DNA of 64,000 nt from Sphingomonas sp. IW22 (GCF_041321155.1 NZ_JBGGWB010000001.1:806001-870000); one strand, 5' to 3'; numbered from the stretch's first letter, positions 46,161-56,382 are shown. Numbers and translations: made by a program. Notes: generated by a model from the letters alone, not told the origin.

Positions 46161-47813
46161 ATGACCCTTCGCACCGGCGGCCGCGTATTGGTCGACAATC
46201 TGGTCGCGCAGGGGTGCGACCGACTGTTCCAGGTGCCGGGCGAGAGTTTTCTCGCGGTGCTGGACGCGCTGGTCGACACGCCCGCTATCGAAGTGGTGAC
46301 CTGTCGCCAGGAAGGTGGCGTCACCTTCATGGCATCGGCCGACGGAAAGCTGACGGGCCGCCCCGGCATCGCCTTTGTCACGCGCGGGCCGGGTGCCACC
46401 AATGCGGCGATCGGGGTGCATGTCGCGCAGCAGGATTCGCTGCCGATGATCCTGTTCATCGGCGACATCGACCGCGGCACCCGCCATCGGGAAGCGTTTC
46501 AGGAGATTGATTTCGAAGCGATGTTCGCGCCAGTCGCCAAATGGGCGGCGCGGATCGACGACGCTACGCGCATTCCCGAATATGTCGCGCGCGCCTATGC
46601 CACGGCGATGAACGGGCGGCCCGGCCCGGTGGTGCTGGCGTTGCCGGAAGACATGCTGCTCGATCAGGTTGAGGTAGCGGACCGCCCGCGCGTCGAAAAG
46701 CTTCGTCAGGCACCCGATGCTCCGTCGATGGAGCGGCTGATCGAAATGCTGCGTGTGGCGGAGCGTCCAGTTGCGATCGTCGGCGGCGCGGGGTGGTGCG
46801 ACGGCACCGCCACCGCCTTTGCCAGTGCGGCCACCCGCCTCGGCCTGCCCGTCGCCGCCGCCTTCCGGCAACAGGATTCGTTGTCCAACGAGATGCCTGT
46901 CTACGCCGGCAATCTGGGCTATGGCCCCTGCCCGCTGCTGCCACGCCGCATCAAGGATGCCGACCTGCTGCTGGTCGTCGGCGCACGCATGGGGGAAGCG
47001 ACGACTGACGGCTATACGCTTGTGACGCCCGATCATCCGGGCCAGACTTTGGTGCACATCCATCCCGACCCCGATGAGCTGGGGCGCGTTTATCGCACGG
47101 ATCTGTCCATCTGCGCCGACATGCGAAGCTTCGCCCGTGCGCTGGATGCGGTGCCGGACCTGCCGCGCTTCGACAGCGGGGCGGCGGCGCATGCCGAATG
47201 GCTCGACTGGTCCGATCCGCGCCCACGTGACGGGGTGACCATGGACCTTGGCCCCTGTGTCGCGACGATGCGGGAACGGCTGCCCGCCGACACCATCATC
47301 TGCAACGGCGCGGGCAATTTTTCGGCCTGGTGGCATCGTTACTGGCGCTATTCGGGGCCGTGCAGCCAGTTGGCACCGACCTGTGGCGCGATGGGTTATG
47401 GCACCCCAGCCGCCGTCGCCGCCGCGCTGCGCCATCCGAAGCGGCAAGTGGTCGCGATTGCGGGCGATGGCGATTTCCTGATGAACGGACAGGAACTGGC
47501 GACCGCCGTTCAGCACCGCGCGGACATGCTGGTGCTGGTCATCGACAATGGCGGCTATGGCACCATCCGCATGCATCAGGAGCGGGAATTTCCTGGCCGC
47601 GTCTCCGCAACGTCGCTTGGCAATCCCGACTTTGCCGCGCTGGCGCGTGCCTATGGCGCCTGGGCAGACACGGTCGACACGACCGAAGCATTCGCACCCG
47701 CGCTGGACCGCGCAATGGAGCAGACGGGCGTTCGATTGCTGCACATCCGTACCGATATTTCGGTCATCAATCCGGGCACGACGATCGAAGCGATCCGCGC
47801 AAGCCACCGTTAG
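46161..47813 (+). CDS. Thiamine diphosphate-dependent enzyme (acetolactate synthase-like)
   Basis: A 550-residue ThDP enzyme with three domains. The N-terminal Pyr domain has QVPGESFLAVLDAL and the catalytic Glu in CRQEGGVTFMASA (about residue 50). A central domain follows, then a C-terminal ThDP-binding domain with GDGDFLMNGQELATAV (about residues 435-450), followed by the NGGYGTIRMHQ segment. It may be an acetolactate synthase-like or another decarboxylase; no ilvN regulatory gene follows, so I do not call it IlvB. GGAGAG lies before the ATG at 46161. Confidence 0.88.
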   Translation: MTLRTGGRVLVDNLVAQGCDRLFQVPGESFLAVLDALVDTPAIEVVTCRQEGGVTFMASADGKLTGRPGIAFVTRGPGATNAAIGVHVAQQDSLPMILFIGDIDRGTRHREAFQEIDFEAMFAPVAKWAARIDDATRIPEYVARAYATAMNGRPGPVVLALPEDMLLDQVEVADRPRVEKLRQAPDAPSMERLIEMLRVAERPVAIVGGAGWCDGTATAFASAATRLGLPVAAAFRQQDSLSNEMPVYAGNLGYGPCPLLPRRIKDADLLLVVGARMGEATTDGYTLVTPDHPGQTLVHIHPDPDELGRVYRTDLSICADMRSFARALDAVPDLPRFDSGAAAHAEWLDWSDPRPRDGVTMDLGPCVATMRERLPADTIICNGAGNFSAWWHRYWRYSGPCSQLAPTCGAMGYGTPAAVAAALRHPKRQVVAIAGDGDFLMNGQELATAVQHRADMLVLVIDNGGYGTIRMHQEREFPGRVSATSLGNPDFAALARAYGAWADTVDTTEAFAPALDRAMEQTGVRLLHIRTDISVINPGTTIEAIRASHR

Positions 47814-47818
47814 CGCGC

Positions 47819-47856
47819 AAAGAAAGGGGCCGTGCAATGCACGACCCCTGTTCTTT
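47819..47856. terminator. Bidirectional terminator between the ThDP enzyme and CsbD genes
   Basis: AAAGAA-a-GGGG-c-CGTGC pairs with GCACG-a-CCCC-TG-TTCTTT around an AAT loop, with A/T-rich flanks for both strands. Confidence 0.8.
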
Positions 47857-47872
47857 CAGGTGCAGGCAACGA

Positions 47873-48043
47873 TCAGATGTCGTCGCCCAGCGCGCCCTTG
47901 ACCTTACCGCCAAACTGCTGCGCCTTACCCTTGGTTTCCTGTGCCTGGCCGTCGGCGCGAGTCTCAGGGTTGTTCGACTCCTGCTTCGCCTTGCCGACTG
48001 CTTCGTTGACATTGCCTTTGATCTTGTCGACCATCTCGCCCAT
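47873..48043 (-). CDS. CsbD family stress protein
   Basis: A 56-residue hydrophilic protein of the CsbD family: MVDKIKGNVNEAVGKAKQES and ETRADGQAQETKGKAQQFGGKVKGALGDDI, helical and lysine-rich. CsbD proteins are induced by general stress; the molecular role is unknown. TGGAGGATCGC precedes the ATG at 48043, which I prefer over a longer frame from 48082. Confidence 0.9.
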   Translation of the reverse strand: MGEMVDKIKGNVNEAVGKAKQESNNPETRADGQAQETKGKAQQFGGKVKGALGDDI

Positions 48044-48123
48044 GCGATCCTCCATTTGATCTGTTATCGGCACGACTTGCACCGTTCACATATTCAACGG
48101 ACGGATAACTGGATGGTTCCAAT

Positions 48124-49128
48124 TCAGATCAATCCTGCCAATGGGCTGGAGGGGTCGGCATAACGGCGCTTGGCCATGCGTCCCGCGCGATAGCTCAGGC
48201 GACCGGCTTCGATCGCGCCCTTCATCGCGGCGGCCATCATCACCGGGTCCTTCGCCTCGGCAATGGCCGTGTTCATCAGCACGCCGTCGCAGCCCAGTTC
48301 CATCGCGCGCGCCGCGTCCGACGCCTGCCCGACGCCCGCATCGACCAGCACGGGCACCTTGGCACCCTCCACGATCAGGCGAATCGTCACCTCGTTCTGG
48401 ATACCCAGCCCCGAACCGATCGGCGCGCCCAGCGGCATGATCGCGACCGCTCCGGCTTCCTCAAGCTGTTTCGCGGCGATGGGATCGTCGGTGCAATAGA
48501 CCATCGGCTTGAAACCCTCGCGCACCAGCACTTCGGTCGCGTGCAGCGTTTCGCGCATATTGGGATAGAGCGTGCGCGCTTCGCCCAGCACCTCCAGCTT
48601 GACCAGATCCCAACCGCCTGCTTCACGCGCCAGGCGCAGCGTGCGGATAGCGCTGTCGGCATCGAAACACCCCGCGGTGTTGGGCAGGTAGGTGACCTTT
48701 TTGGGGTCGATATAGTCGGTCAGCATCGGCGCATCGGGATCGCTGACGTTCACGCGGCGCACGGCCACCGTGACGATCTCCGCCCCCGAAGCCTCCACCG
48801 CGGCAGCATTCTGGGCGAAATCCTTATATTTCCCGGTGCCGACGATCAGGCGCGAGCGAAAGGTGCGCCCCGCCACGGTCCAGCTGTCATCATCGACCGC
48901 TGCCGCATGATCGCCGCCGCCGACAAAATGCACGATCTCCAGTTCGTCGCCATCCTCCACCCGGACATCGGCCAGCGTTGAGCGGGGCACGACCTCAAGA
49001 TTGCGCTCGACCGCGACCTTTTCGGGGACCAACCCCATTTCGTTGGCCAATTCGGCAAGCGTCAGGCCGGCCTTCACGCGGCGATGTTCGCCGTTGACGC
49101 GGATCGTTATGGTGCCGTCGCTGTGCAT
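48124..49128 (-). CDS. thiG: ThiS-ThiG fusion (sulfur carrier/thiazole synthase)
   Basis: Makes the thiazole part of thiamine. The 334-residue protein joins a ThiS ubiquitin-like carrier (about residues 1-71, ending HFVGGGD) to ThiG (from about residue 80). The Lys of [10 protein letters not shown] forms the Schiff base with deoxyxylulose phosphate. [16 protein letters not shown] and [31 protein letters not shown] form the phosphate site. ThiS normally needs a free C-terminal Gly-Gly; here it is internal. No TPP riboswitch is seen upstream. Divergent from aroQ. Confidence 0.95.
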   Translation of the reverse strand: MHSDGTITIRVNGEHRRVKAGLTLAELANEMGLVPEKVAVERNLEVVPRSTLADVRVEDGDELEIVHFVGGGDHAAAVDDDSWTVAGRTFRSRLIVGTGKYKDFAQNAAAVEASGAEIVTVAVRRVNVSDPDAPMLTDYIDPKKVTYLPNTAGCFDADSAIRTLRLAREAGGWDLVKLEVLGEARTLYPNMRETLHATEVLVREGFKPMVYCTDDPIAAKQLEEAGAVAIMPLGAPIGSGLGIQNEVTIRLIVEGAKVPVLVDAGVGQASDAARAMELGCDGVLMNTAIAEAKDPVMMAAAMKGAIEAGRLSYRAGRMAKRRYADPSSPLAGLI

Positions 49129-49245
49129 CGCCGTCCTTCGATGTCGTTGTGGGTCGCGAACGAGTCTCGACTTGGCGCGACCCGTGCGGGTATGGATGAC
49201 CGCGATCTAGGTGCCCATCCACGCCCCCGCAACCGAAAGCCACCA

Positions 49246-49683
49246 ATGGCCGATATTGTCTATGTCCTGAACGGTCCCAACCTGAACCTGCTCGGCACGC
49301 GTGAGCCGGAGATTTACGGGGCCGATACGCTGGATGACATTGCCGGCATGCTGGAGGATCGGGCGCGCGAACTGGGGCTGGAAATCGAGCTGCGCCAGTC
49401 CAACCATGAGGGGCATCTGGTCGACTGGCTGCACGAAGCGCAGGCAGAGGGCGCACGCGCCGTGCTGCTCAACGCCGCTGCGTTCACCCACACCTCGGTC
49501 GCGCTGCTGGACGCGATCAAGGCGATCCGCGTGCCGGTGATCGAGGTGCATCTGTCCAACCCGCACCGGCGGGAAGAATTTCGCCACAAAAGCTATGTCG
49601 GCATGGCCGCACATGGCACCGTCGCGGGCTTCGGTCCGCAATCCTATATGCTCGCGCTTGAAGCAGCCGCCCGGCTGGCCTAA
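49246..49683 (+). CDS. aroQ: Type II 3-dehydroquinate dehydratase (AroQ)
   Basis: Dehydrates 3-dehydroquinate to 3-dehydroshikimate in aromatic amino acid synthesis. The 145-residue protein has [19 protein letters not shown] with the catalytic Tyr, [32 protein letters not shown], and [20 protein letters not shown] with the catalytic His. The ATG at 49246 is the family start; the upstream frame has no support. accB follows 33 bp later, the common order aroQ-accB-accC. Confidence 0.97.
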   Translation: MADIVYVLNGPNLNLLGTREPEIYGADTLDDIAGMLEDRARELGLEIELRQSNHEGHLVDWLHEAQAEGARAVLLNAAAFTHTSVALLDAIKAIRVPVIEVHLSNPHRREEFRHKSYVGMAAHGTVAGFGPQSYMLALEAAARLA

Positions 49684-49716
49684 AGCGCCGCCTTTTTCAC
49701 GGGAACGACAGGTCGC

Positions 49717-50208
49717 ATGGTCGAGAAAACCGAAAATGAGCGCAACATGCGCGTCGACATCGAACTGGTGCGCCAGCTGGCGAGCGTGCTGGATGACACG
49801 CGCCTGACCGAAATCGAGGTTGAGGATGGGGAGCGCCGCGTGCGCGTCGCGCGCGAGGTTACCGTCGCGCCAATGATGCACGCTGCTCCCGCTTACGCGC
49901 CGCAGCCCGCCGCACCGGCCGCGTTGGCCGCGCCCGCCGCTGCGGAAACGGGCGCATCGACCCCGGCGACGGCGGTCAACGCGGTCAAGTCGCCAATGGT
50001 CGGCACCGCCTATCTCGCTTCCGAGCCGGGCGCCAAGCCGTTCGTGTCGGTCGGGCAAAAGGTCGCCGCCGGCGATACGCTGCTGATTATCGAGGCGATG
50101 AAGGTCATGAACCCGATCGTCGCGCCGGCTGCCGGTACGGTATCGTCGGTGCTGGTCGAAAATGGCCAGCCGGTCGAATTCGACCAGCCGTTGGTGGTCG
50201 TGCAGTAA
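49717..50208 (+). CDS. accB: Biotin carboxyl carrier protein of acetyl-CoA carboxylase (AccB)
   Basis: Carries biotin between AccC and the carboxyltransferase. The 163-residue protein has an N-terminal helix region ([21 protein letters not shown]), a mobile Ala/Pro linker (about residues 60-88), and the biotinyl domain [20 protein letters not shown]. The biotin Lys is in [12 protein letters not shown] (about residue 129). The accC start is one base after its stop. Confidence 0.97.
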   Translation: MVEKTENERNMRVDIELVRQLASVLDDTRLTEIEVEDGERRVRVAREVTVAPMMHAAPAYAPQPAAPAALAAPAAAETGASTPATAVNAVKSPMVGTAYLASEPGAKPFVSVGQKVAAGDTLLIIEAMKVMNPIVAPAAGTVSSVLVENGQPVEFDQPLVVVQ

Positions 50209-50209
50209 C

Positions 50210-51559
50210 ATGCGCAAGATCGAGAAGCTTCTGATCGCCAATCGCGGCGAGATTGCCCTGCGCATCCACCGCGCATGTCATGAAATGGGCATCAAGACAG
50301 TGGCGGTCCACTCGACCGCCGATGCCGATGCGATGCACGTCCGGCTTGCTGACGAAGCGATCTGCATCGGCCCGCCGCCCGCGGGCGAGAGCTATCTCAA
50401 CATCCCGAACATCATTTCCGCCGCCGAAATCTCGGGCGCGGACGCGATCCATCCGGGCTATGGCTTCCTCAGCGAAAACGCCAAATTCGCCGAGATCGTC
50501 GAGCTGCACAACATCCTGTTCGTCGGGCCGAAGCCCGAACATATCCGGGTGATGGGCGACAAGGTGGAGGCAAAGCGCACCGCTGGCGCGCTGGGCCTGC
50601 CGCTGGTGCCGGGCTCGGCCGGTGCGGTCAGCGACGTCGAGGAAGCACGCGAGATCGCCGCGCGCATCGGCTATCCGGTCATCATCAAGGCAGCCTCCGG
50701 CGGCGGCGGGCGCGGCATGAAGGTGTGCGCGTCCGAAGATCAGCTTGAGACGCTGATGAGCCAGGCGGGCAGCGAGGCCAAGGCCGCGTTCGGCGACGCC
50801 ACCGTCTATATCGAGAAGTATCTCGGTAATCCGCGCCACATCGAATTTCAGGTGTTCGGCGACGGCAAGGGCAATGCCATCCATCTGGGCGAGCGCGACT
50901 GCTCGCTCCAACGCCGTCACCAGAAGGTGCTGGAGGAGGCCCCCTCCCCCGTGCTGTCCGCCGAGGACCGCGAACGCATGGGCGCGATCGTCGCAAAGGC
51001 GATGGCCGATATGGGCTATCGCGGCGCGGGCACGATCGAGTTCCTGTGGGAAAATGGTGAGTTCTACTTCATCGAGATGAACACCCGGCTTCAGGTCGAG
51101 CATCCGGTGACCGAGATGATCACCGGCGTCGACCTGGTCCGCGAACAGATCCGCATTGCCGAGGGACATGACCTGTCGGTGACGCAGGACGAGCTGGTCT
51201 TTACCGGCCACGCCATCGAATGCCGCATCAATGCCGAAGATGCGCGCACCTTCGCACCTTCGCCCGGCACGGTGACCTATTTCCACGCGCCCGGCGGCAT
51301 GCATGTGCGCGTCGATAGCGGGCTGTACGCCGGCTATCGCATCCCGCCTTACTATGATTCGATGATCGCCAAGCTGATCGTCTATGGCCGGACGCGCGAA
51401 GGCTGCCTGATGCGCCTGCGCCGCGCGCTGGAAGAATTCGTGGTCGAGGGCGTGAAGACGACGATCCCACTGCACCAGGCGCTGCTCGACGACCCGGAGT
51501 TCCGCGAAGGGCAATATACGATCAAGTGGCTGGAGGAATGGCTCGCTCGCGAGGGGTGA
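50210..51559 (+). CDS. accC: Biotin carboxylase (AccC)
   Basis: ATP-dependent carboxylation of biotin on AccB, the first step of fatty acid synthesis. The 449-residue protein has [39 protein letters not shown] and the ATP-grasp loop [13 protein letters not shown] (near residue 160). [20 protein letters not shown] and [19 protein letters not shown] with the catalytic Glu/Asn/Arg follow. ATG at 50210. A second, distinct biotin carboxylase (PccA) lies at 58-60 kb. Confidence 0.97.
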   Translation: MRKIEKLLIANRGEIALRIHRACHEMGIKTVAVHSTADADAMHVRLADEAICIGPPPAGESYLNIPNIISAAEISGADAIHPGYGFLSENAKFAEIVELHNILFVGPKPEHIRVMGDKVEAKRTAGALGLPLVPGSAGAVSDVEEAREIAARIGYPVIIKAASGGGGRGMKVCASEDQLETLMSQAGSEAKAAFGDATVYIEKYLGNPRHIEFQVFGDGKGNAIHLGERDCSLQRRHQKVLEEAPSPVLSAEDRERMGAIVAKAMADMGYRGAGTIEFLWENGEFYFIEMNTRLQVEHPVTEMITGVDLVREQIRIAEGHDLSVTQDELVFTGHAIECRINAEDARTFAPSPGTVTYFHAPGGMHVRVDSGLYAGYRIPPYYDSMIAKLIVYGRTREGCLMRLRRALEEFVVEGVKTTIPLHQALLDDPEFREGQYTIKWLEEWLAREG

Positions 51560-51588
51560 GCCGCGCCGCCGGTTCTTAGTGCTCAAAC

Positions 51589-51626
51589 CCGCGTTCGCTC
51601 GCCCATTAATGGGAGGGCGAACGCGG
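51589..51626. terminator. Stem-loop after accC
   Basis: CCGCGTTCGC pairs with GCGAACGCGG. The loop itself holds a CCCATTAATGGG palindrome. A second stem-loop (GCCGG...CCGGC) follows at about 51628-51655. There is no U-run, so termination is only inferred. Confidence 0.5.
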
Positions 51627-51669
51627 AGCCGGCATCGCCGAATAGGCGACCGGCCCCGTTCGCGCCGCA

Positions 51670-52176
51670 TCAGGCCGCGCGCATCATCCCGTCGATCCGT
51701 TCGATCCGCTCCAGTTCCGCCTGATTCTGCGCCCGCGCATCCGCCAGCAGTGTTTCGAGGGCGCCGTAGGGCTGCTTGCCCGCCACTGCGCGATCGATCG
51801 CCGCCCGCTCCACATCGGCCAGCACGGCTGCAGTGGCGCCGCGCAGCGTGTCCAGTTCCGCCAGCACCAGCTGCGCGGCGATCCAGCTTTCGCTGCCCGG
51901 CGCGGCATCGGTCGCACGGCTCGCCAGACGCTCAGCCTCATCAGCCCGTGCGCCAAAAGCCGTCTGCGCCGCCTCCAGCGACTGACGCAGCCGGGCGACC
52001 TCTGCATCCAGCATCGGGTCAGCCACCGTCAGAGCGGGCGGCGGTGGCGGCGCAGGCGTCTCAAACCCCCGCTGTTCGATCGGTCGCGGCAGCAACGATG
52101 GGTAGCCGGAGTCGGCCGGGGCCGCGCAGCCGACAAGCGGCAGCAGCGGCGCGAACAGGAAAAATGCGCGCATCAT
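51670..52176 (-). CDS. Small helical lipoprotein, unknown function
   Basis: A 168-residue predicted lipoprotein: signal with lipobox LVGC at about residues 14-17. A Pro-rich linker (about 40-48) and a helical, Ala/Glu/Arg-rich region (about 55-165) with coiled-coil potential follow. It begins MMRAFFLFAP, so the second ATG may be the start. There is no recognised family. Convergent with the accBC operon; the tRNA-Arg gene lies 85 bp upstream on the opposite strand. Confidence 0.65.
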   Translation of the reverse strand: MMRAFFLFAPLLPLVGCAAPADSGYPSLLPRPIEQRGFETPAPPPPPALTVADPMLDAEVARLRQSLEAAQTAFGARADEAERLASRATDAAPGSESWIAAQLVLAELDTLRGATAAVLADVERAAIDRAVAGKQPYGALETLLADARAQNQAELERIERIDGMMRAA

Positions 52177-52261
52177 CGCCCCAACGCCTATTCTTGCATT
52201 TTTTTACGCGCAATGGGGTTGCGCGATCTGAAAAGCCCGTTTAGAGGCCCCCTCCTACCGC

Positions 52262-52338
52262 GCGCCCGTAGCTCAGCTGGATAGAGCATCAGACTACGAA
52301 TCTGAGGGTCGGACGTTCGAATCGTTCCGGGCGCGCCA
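52262..52338 (+). tRNA. tRNA-Arg(ACG)
   Basis: A complete cloverleaf: acceptor GCGCCCG/CGGGCGC, D-arm GCTCAGCTGGATAGAGC, anticodon arm TCAGA-CTACGAA-TCTGA with ACG (A34 to inosine), T-loop ACGTTCGAATCGT and encoded CCA. Confidence 0.95.
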
Positions 52339-52378
52339 ATTTCTCCACATCGTTGTAAAGCGTTAGGGGCATTCCCCC

Positions 52379-52411
52379 GCCGGTGGGGTCTGCGCCCCAC
52401 CGGCAGGTTTT
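52379..52411 (+). terminator. Intrinsic terminator after tRNA-Arg
   Basis: A 10-bp stem, GCCGGTGGGG with CCCCACCGGC, around a 6-nt loop, followed by AGGTTTT. Confidence 0.85.
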
Positions 52412-52533
52412 GCGTGCGCCGGGCGCCAGCCGCGCACACCACAAAAATGTGCACCTGCGAAAAAGAGCCTTGTGACTTTATATCGTCCCGTTAGGAAGGG
52501 GGCCTCCCCTTTTGATTTCGGAAGTGCGCTGCG

Positions 52534-54693
52534 ATGCTTCTCCGCTCTGTTCTGTTTGCCTCCACCCTGCTCGCCGGCGTGCCTGCCATTGCCAGCGAGA
52601 TCACGCCTCCGGCCGAGCCTGCGCCGCAGCGCGTCGACCACAGCGACGCGCGCGCCGATATTCTGGTCACTGCCCCGTTTGAGCGGACACAGGCGGACAT
52701 TCTGTCGGGCACGTCGATCCTGACCGGACAGGCACTGACGCGCGAACTGCGCCCCTCCATCGGCGACACGCTGGCCCGCCAGCCCGGTGTCAGCTCGACG
52801 TCCTTTGGCCCCAATTCCTCGCGGCCGGTGCTGCGTGGCTTTCAGGGCGACCGCATCCGCGTGCTGACCGACGGCATCGGTTCAATCGACGCGTCGACCA
52901 CCTCGGTCGATCACGCGCCGGTCATCAATCCGTTGACCGCCGACCGGATCGAGGTGCTGCGCGGGCCGTCGGCGCTGCTGTTCGGCTCATCGGCAATTGG
53001 CGGCGTGGTCAACGTGATCGACAACCGCATCCCGCGCGAGATTCCCGAAGAAGCGATCCATGTCGACGTCATCGGCACCTATGGCTCGGCAGCGAAGGAG
53101 CGGTCGGCTGCGGGTGAGCTGGACGTTCCCATCGCGGGCAAGCTGGTCGCGCATGTCGACGGCAGCTACCTGAAGACCGGCGACCTTCGCACGGGCGGCT
53201 ATCTGCTCAGCCCCGAACTGCGCGCCATCGCCGCTGCCAGCGATGAAGAGGAAGTGCGGGAGAACGCCACGCTGCGCGGCCGCCTGCCCAATTCGGCGGC
53301 GGAGACGTGGGAAATCGCTGGCGGCCTGTCGCTGGTTACCGATCGCGGTCATCTGGGCTTTTCGGTCAGCCGGTATGAAAGCACCTATGGCGTGCCGGGT
53401 CGTCTGGAATATCTGCACGAAGAGGGCGATGATCACGACCATGACCATGATCATGATCACGAAGATGAGCATGGCGAAGAGGGGCATGAAGGCCACAGCC
53501 ACGAAAACGTCCGCCTGAACCTGAAGCAGACACGTTTCGACGTGCGCGGTGAGGTGGAGACCGACGGCGACTTCCTCGACCGCATCCGGGTACGCCTGGC
53601 CGCTGCCGATTATCGCCATGACGAGATCGAGGAATCGGGTGAGATCGGCACCAGCTTCTTCAATCAGGGCTATGAAGGGCGGCTTGAACTGGTTCAGGCC
53701 AATCGCGGCGGCTGGCGCGGCGCCAGCGGCGTCCAGATGTTCATCCGCGACTTCGACGTGGTGGGCGAGGAAAAGTTCGTGCCGCGCAACACCACCGAAC
53801 AGGTCGGCCTGTTCACCCTGCAGAGCGTCGATCTGGGCGCGCTGCGGCTGGAGGGCGGCGCGCGTTACGAGCGGACCAGCCTGACGGCACAGGCCGACGC
53901 CGATCTGGATGTGCCGCGCATCGCCCGCGATTTCGATGCCTATTCCGGCTCGCTGGGCGTCAGCTATCAGCTGGGCGACCGTATTCGCATCGGCCTGAAC
54001 GCATCGCGCACCGAACGCGCGCCGTCGGCGGAAGAGCTGTTCGCGACCGGCCCGCATGCCGGTACCCAGTCCTATGAAGTCGGCAACCCCGATTTCACCA
54101 AGGAGAAGAGCTGGGGACTGGAAGGCACGTTGCGCGGGTCGGCGGCCGGGGTCAGCTTTGCGGTGGCCGGGTTCTACAACTGGTTCGACGATTATATCTA
54201 TCAAAGCCCCACGGGCGAAGAGATCGACGAGCTGCCGGTGTTCCAATACGCGCAGGCGAACGCCCGCGTCTGGGGTTTTGAGGCGGAGGCGCGCGCCAAT
54301 CTGGCGACGGTGGGCGGCTATACGCTCAGTGTCGACGGGCTTGCCGATTATGTCCGCACGACCATCACCAGCGTCGGCCCGGCGCCCCGCATCCCGCCGC
54401 TTCGCATGCTGGGCGGTGTGGAGGCCAATGCCGACCGCCTGACCGGCCGGGTCGAGGTGGAGCATGTGTTCGACCAGGATCGCGTATCGACGTTCGAGCT
54501 GCCGACCGAGGGCTATACGATGGTCAACGCGTCGATCGGGATCCGCCCGTTCGGGCCGGGCAACGCCACCAGCCTGACGGTGTCCGCCAACAACATCTTC
54601 GATGTCGAGGCACGCCGCCACGCCAGCTTCCTGAAGGATTTTGCGCCGCTGGCAGGGCGCGACATCCGCGCGACGCTGCGCTTCCAGATCTGA
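52534..54693 (+). CDS. TonB-dependent receptor, ZnuD-like (zinc uptake)
   Basis: A 719-residue outer membrane receptor. The signal peptide ends PAIAS at about residue 22. The plug domain has ADILVTAPF, RPSIGDTLARQPGVSSTSFGPNSSRPVLRGFQGDRIRVLTDG and RIEVLRGPSALLFGSSAIGGVVNV, followed by a 22-strand-type barrel ending in LRFQI. A His/Asp/Glu-rich loop (about residues 295-325) includes DDHDHDHDHDHEDEHGEEGH. That loop, and the plug resemblance, match ZnuD, the zinc receptor of Neisseria and others. A small hairpin with U-tract (52496-52513) lies before the ATG. No clear Zur box was seen. Confidence 0.85.
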   Translation: MLLRSVLFASTLLAGVPAIASEITPPAEPAPQRVDHSDARADILVTAPFERTQADILSGTSILTGQALTRELRPSIGDTLARQPGVSSTSFGPNSSRPVLRGFQGDRIRVLTDGIGSIDASTTSVDHAPVINPLTADRIEVLRGPSALLFGSSAIGGVVNVIDNRIPREIPEEAIHVDVIGTYGSAAKERSAAGELDVPIAGKLVAHVDGSYLKTGDLRTGGYLLSPELRAIAAASDEEEVRENATLRGRLPNSAAETWEIAGGLSLVTDRGHLGFSVSRYESTYGVPGRLEYLHEEGDDHDHDHDHDHEDEHGEEGHEGHSHENVRLNLKQTRFDVRGEVETDGDFLDRIRVRLAAADYRHDEIEESGEIGTSFFNQGYEGRLELVQANRGGWRGASGVQMFIRDFDVVGEEKFVPRNTTEQVGLFTLQSVDLGALRLEGGARYERTSLTAQADADLDVPRIARDFDAYSGSLGVSYQLGDRIRIGLNASRTERAPSAEELFATGPHAGTQSYEVGNPDFTKEKSWGLEGTLRGSAAGVSFAVAGFYNWFDDYIYQSPTGEEIDELPVFQYAQANARVWGFEAEARANLATVGGYTLSVDGLADYVRTTITSVGPAPRIPPLRMLGGVEANADRLTGRVEVEHVFDQDRVSTFELPTEGYTMVNASIGIRPFGPGNATSLTVSANNIFDVEARRHASFLKDFAPLAGRDIRATLRFQI

Positions 54694-54740
54694 TCCGCCC
54701 AGCGCCCGCCCGGCCCGTGAGAGGCCGGGCGGGCGCCATA

Positions 54741-55736
54741 TCAACCGCGTTCGGCCAGATGGCGCTCCCACGCCAGTGCGTCGCGGACAATCGCCTCCAG
54801 ATCGTCGTGGCGCGGGCGCCAGGGCAACGCGGACAGGATCGCGGCGTTATCGGCGACCAGCGAATCTGGATCGCCCGGACGCCGCCCCTCCATCCGCCGC
54901 TCGATCGTCCGGTTGGTCACCCGATCGACGGCATCCAGCACCTCCAGCACCGAATAGCCGCGGCCATAGCCGACGTTGAACACATGGCTGTCCGACGGTT
55001 CGCGCATCAACAGGTCCAGCGCATCGACATGGGCGGCGGCCAGATCGCTGACATGGATGTAATCGCGAACGCCCGTGCCGTCGGGCGTGGCGAAATCGCT
55101 GCCACAGACCGAGACATGCTCGCGCTTGCCGATGGCGGCCTCTACTGCAACCTTGATCAGATGCGTGGCACCGACGGTCGACTGACCGCTGCGACCCTGC
55201 GGATCGGCGCCCGCGACGTTGAAATAGCGCAGCGCCGCATAATTGAACGGATGCGCCGCTGCGACGTCGGCCAGCATCGCCTCCGTCATCAACTTTGACC
55301 GGCCATAGGGATTGATCGGCGATTTCGGCGCCCCCTCCGGCACCGGCACCGTTTCCGGGATGCCATAGGTCGCGGCGGTCGAGCTGAAGATGAAATGGCG
55401 AACACCCTCCGCCACAACGCTTTCGATCAGGCTGCGCGAAGCGGCGGTGTTGTTGCGATAATATTTGAGCGGGTTTTCCACCGATTCCGGCACCACGACC
55501 GATCCGGCGAAATGCATGACCGCGACGACGCCGTTCGCGCGGATCGCTGCCCGCACGCGCGCTTCATCGGCAATGTCGGCGACGACCAACGTCGCGCGAG
55601 GATCGACGGCCCAATCGAAGCCCGTCAGCAGATTGTCGACGACCACCACCCGCCAACCCGCATCCAGCAGCGCCAGCACCGCATGGCTGCCGATATAGCC
55701 GGCGCCGCCCGTTACCATTACGCAACCATCGCGCAT
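54741..55736 (-). CDS. galE: UDP-glucose 4-epimerase (GalE)
   Basis: Interconverts UDP-glucose and UDP-galactose for envelope glycans. The 331-residue extended SDR has [50 protein letters not shown] and the active-site [13 protein letters not shown] (YxxxK). [11 protein letters not shown] and [17 protein letters not shown] follow. GGGAG lies 6 nt before the ATG at 55736; an ATG two codons earlier is possible. It may feed the glycosyltransferases elsewhere in the window. Confidence 0.93.
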   Translation of the reverse strand: MRDGCVMVTGGAGYIGSHAVLALLDAGWRVVVVDNLLTGFDWAVDPRATLVVADIADEARVRAAIRANGVVAVMHFAGSVVVPESVENPLKYYRNNTAASRSLIESVVAEGVRHFIFSSTAATYGIPETVPVPEGAPKSPINPYGRSKLMTEAMLADVAAAHPFNYAALRYFNVAGADPQGRSGQSTVGATHLIKVAVEAAIGKREHVSVCGSDFATPDGTGVRDYIHVSDLAAAHVDALDLLMREPSDSHVFNVGYGRGYSVLEVLDAVDRVTNRTIERRMEGRRPGDPDSLVADNAAILSALPWRPRHDDLEAIVRDALAWERHLAERG

Positions 55737-55833
55737 CCTCATCTCCCTGCTCATCGCGGCGGGCGCGCTAGCACCCCCATTGGGTTCGCGCCACGGCCAT
55801 CCTATCTGGGGCGCCAATCAGGAGATGAACGAC

Positions 55834-56382
55834 ATGCGTGAGGAAGTAGCAACACTTGCCGGTGGCTGTTTCTGGTGCACCGAAGCGGTGTTCAAGGACG
55901 TGATCGGGGTGACCGAGGTCGAGAGCGTCTATATTGGCGGTTCGACCGAAAACCCGACCTACAAGCAGGTGTGCGGCGGCGACACCGGCCATGCGGAGGC
56001 GATTCGTGTCACCTATGACGCCGATGCGATTCGGTATGGCGACCTGCTCGACATTTTCTTTGCCACGCATGATCCCACGACGCTGAACCGTCAGGGCAAT
56101 GACGTCGGCACCCAGTATCGCTCAGCGATCTTCCCCCATTCGGACGAGCAGGAAGCAGAGGCCAAGGCCGCGATCGAGCGCAATGCGTCGGAATGGCCGA
56201 ACCCGATCGTGACCACCATCGAACATGCCGATCGCTGGTACCCGGCTGAGGACTACCACCAGGATTATTGGGACGGCGAAGGACAGCGCAATCCCTATTG
56301 CCTGGCGGTCATTCCCCCCAAGCTGAGGAAGCTGCGCAAGAGCTTTGCCGAACGGTCCAAGGGCGCGTCGGCAGAGGCGTAA
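55834..56382 (+). CDS. msrA: Peptide methionine sulfoxide reductase (MsrA)
   Basis: Reduces Met-S-sulfoxide in proteins. The 182-residue protein has [20 protein letters not shown] with the catalytic Cys, [27 protein letters not shown], and [28 protein letters not shown] stands 9 nt before the ATG at 55834; the ATG three codons earlier directly abuts that site. The C-terminal resolving cysteine is in NPYCLAV. Alone on its strand. Confidence 0.96.
   Translation: MREEVATLAGGCFWCTEAVFKDVIGVTEVESVYIGGSTENPTYKQVCGGDTGHAEAIRVTYDADAIRYGDLLDIFFATHDPTTLNRQGNDVGTQYRSAIFPHSDEQEAEAKAAIERNASEWPNPIVTTIEHADRWYPAEDYHQDYWDGEGQRNPYCLAVIPPKLRKLRKSFAERSKGASAEA

Noticed and set aside
49129..49245. Possible TPP riboswitch before thiSG
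   Set aside because: The conserved CTGAGA and ACC..GAA elements of a TPP riboswitch are absent on the minus strand.
53440..53480. Tandem ATGACCATGATCATGATCAC-like repeat
   Set aside because: It encodes the alternating His-Asp loop of the TonB receptor, so it is coding repetition and not a separate element.
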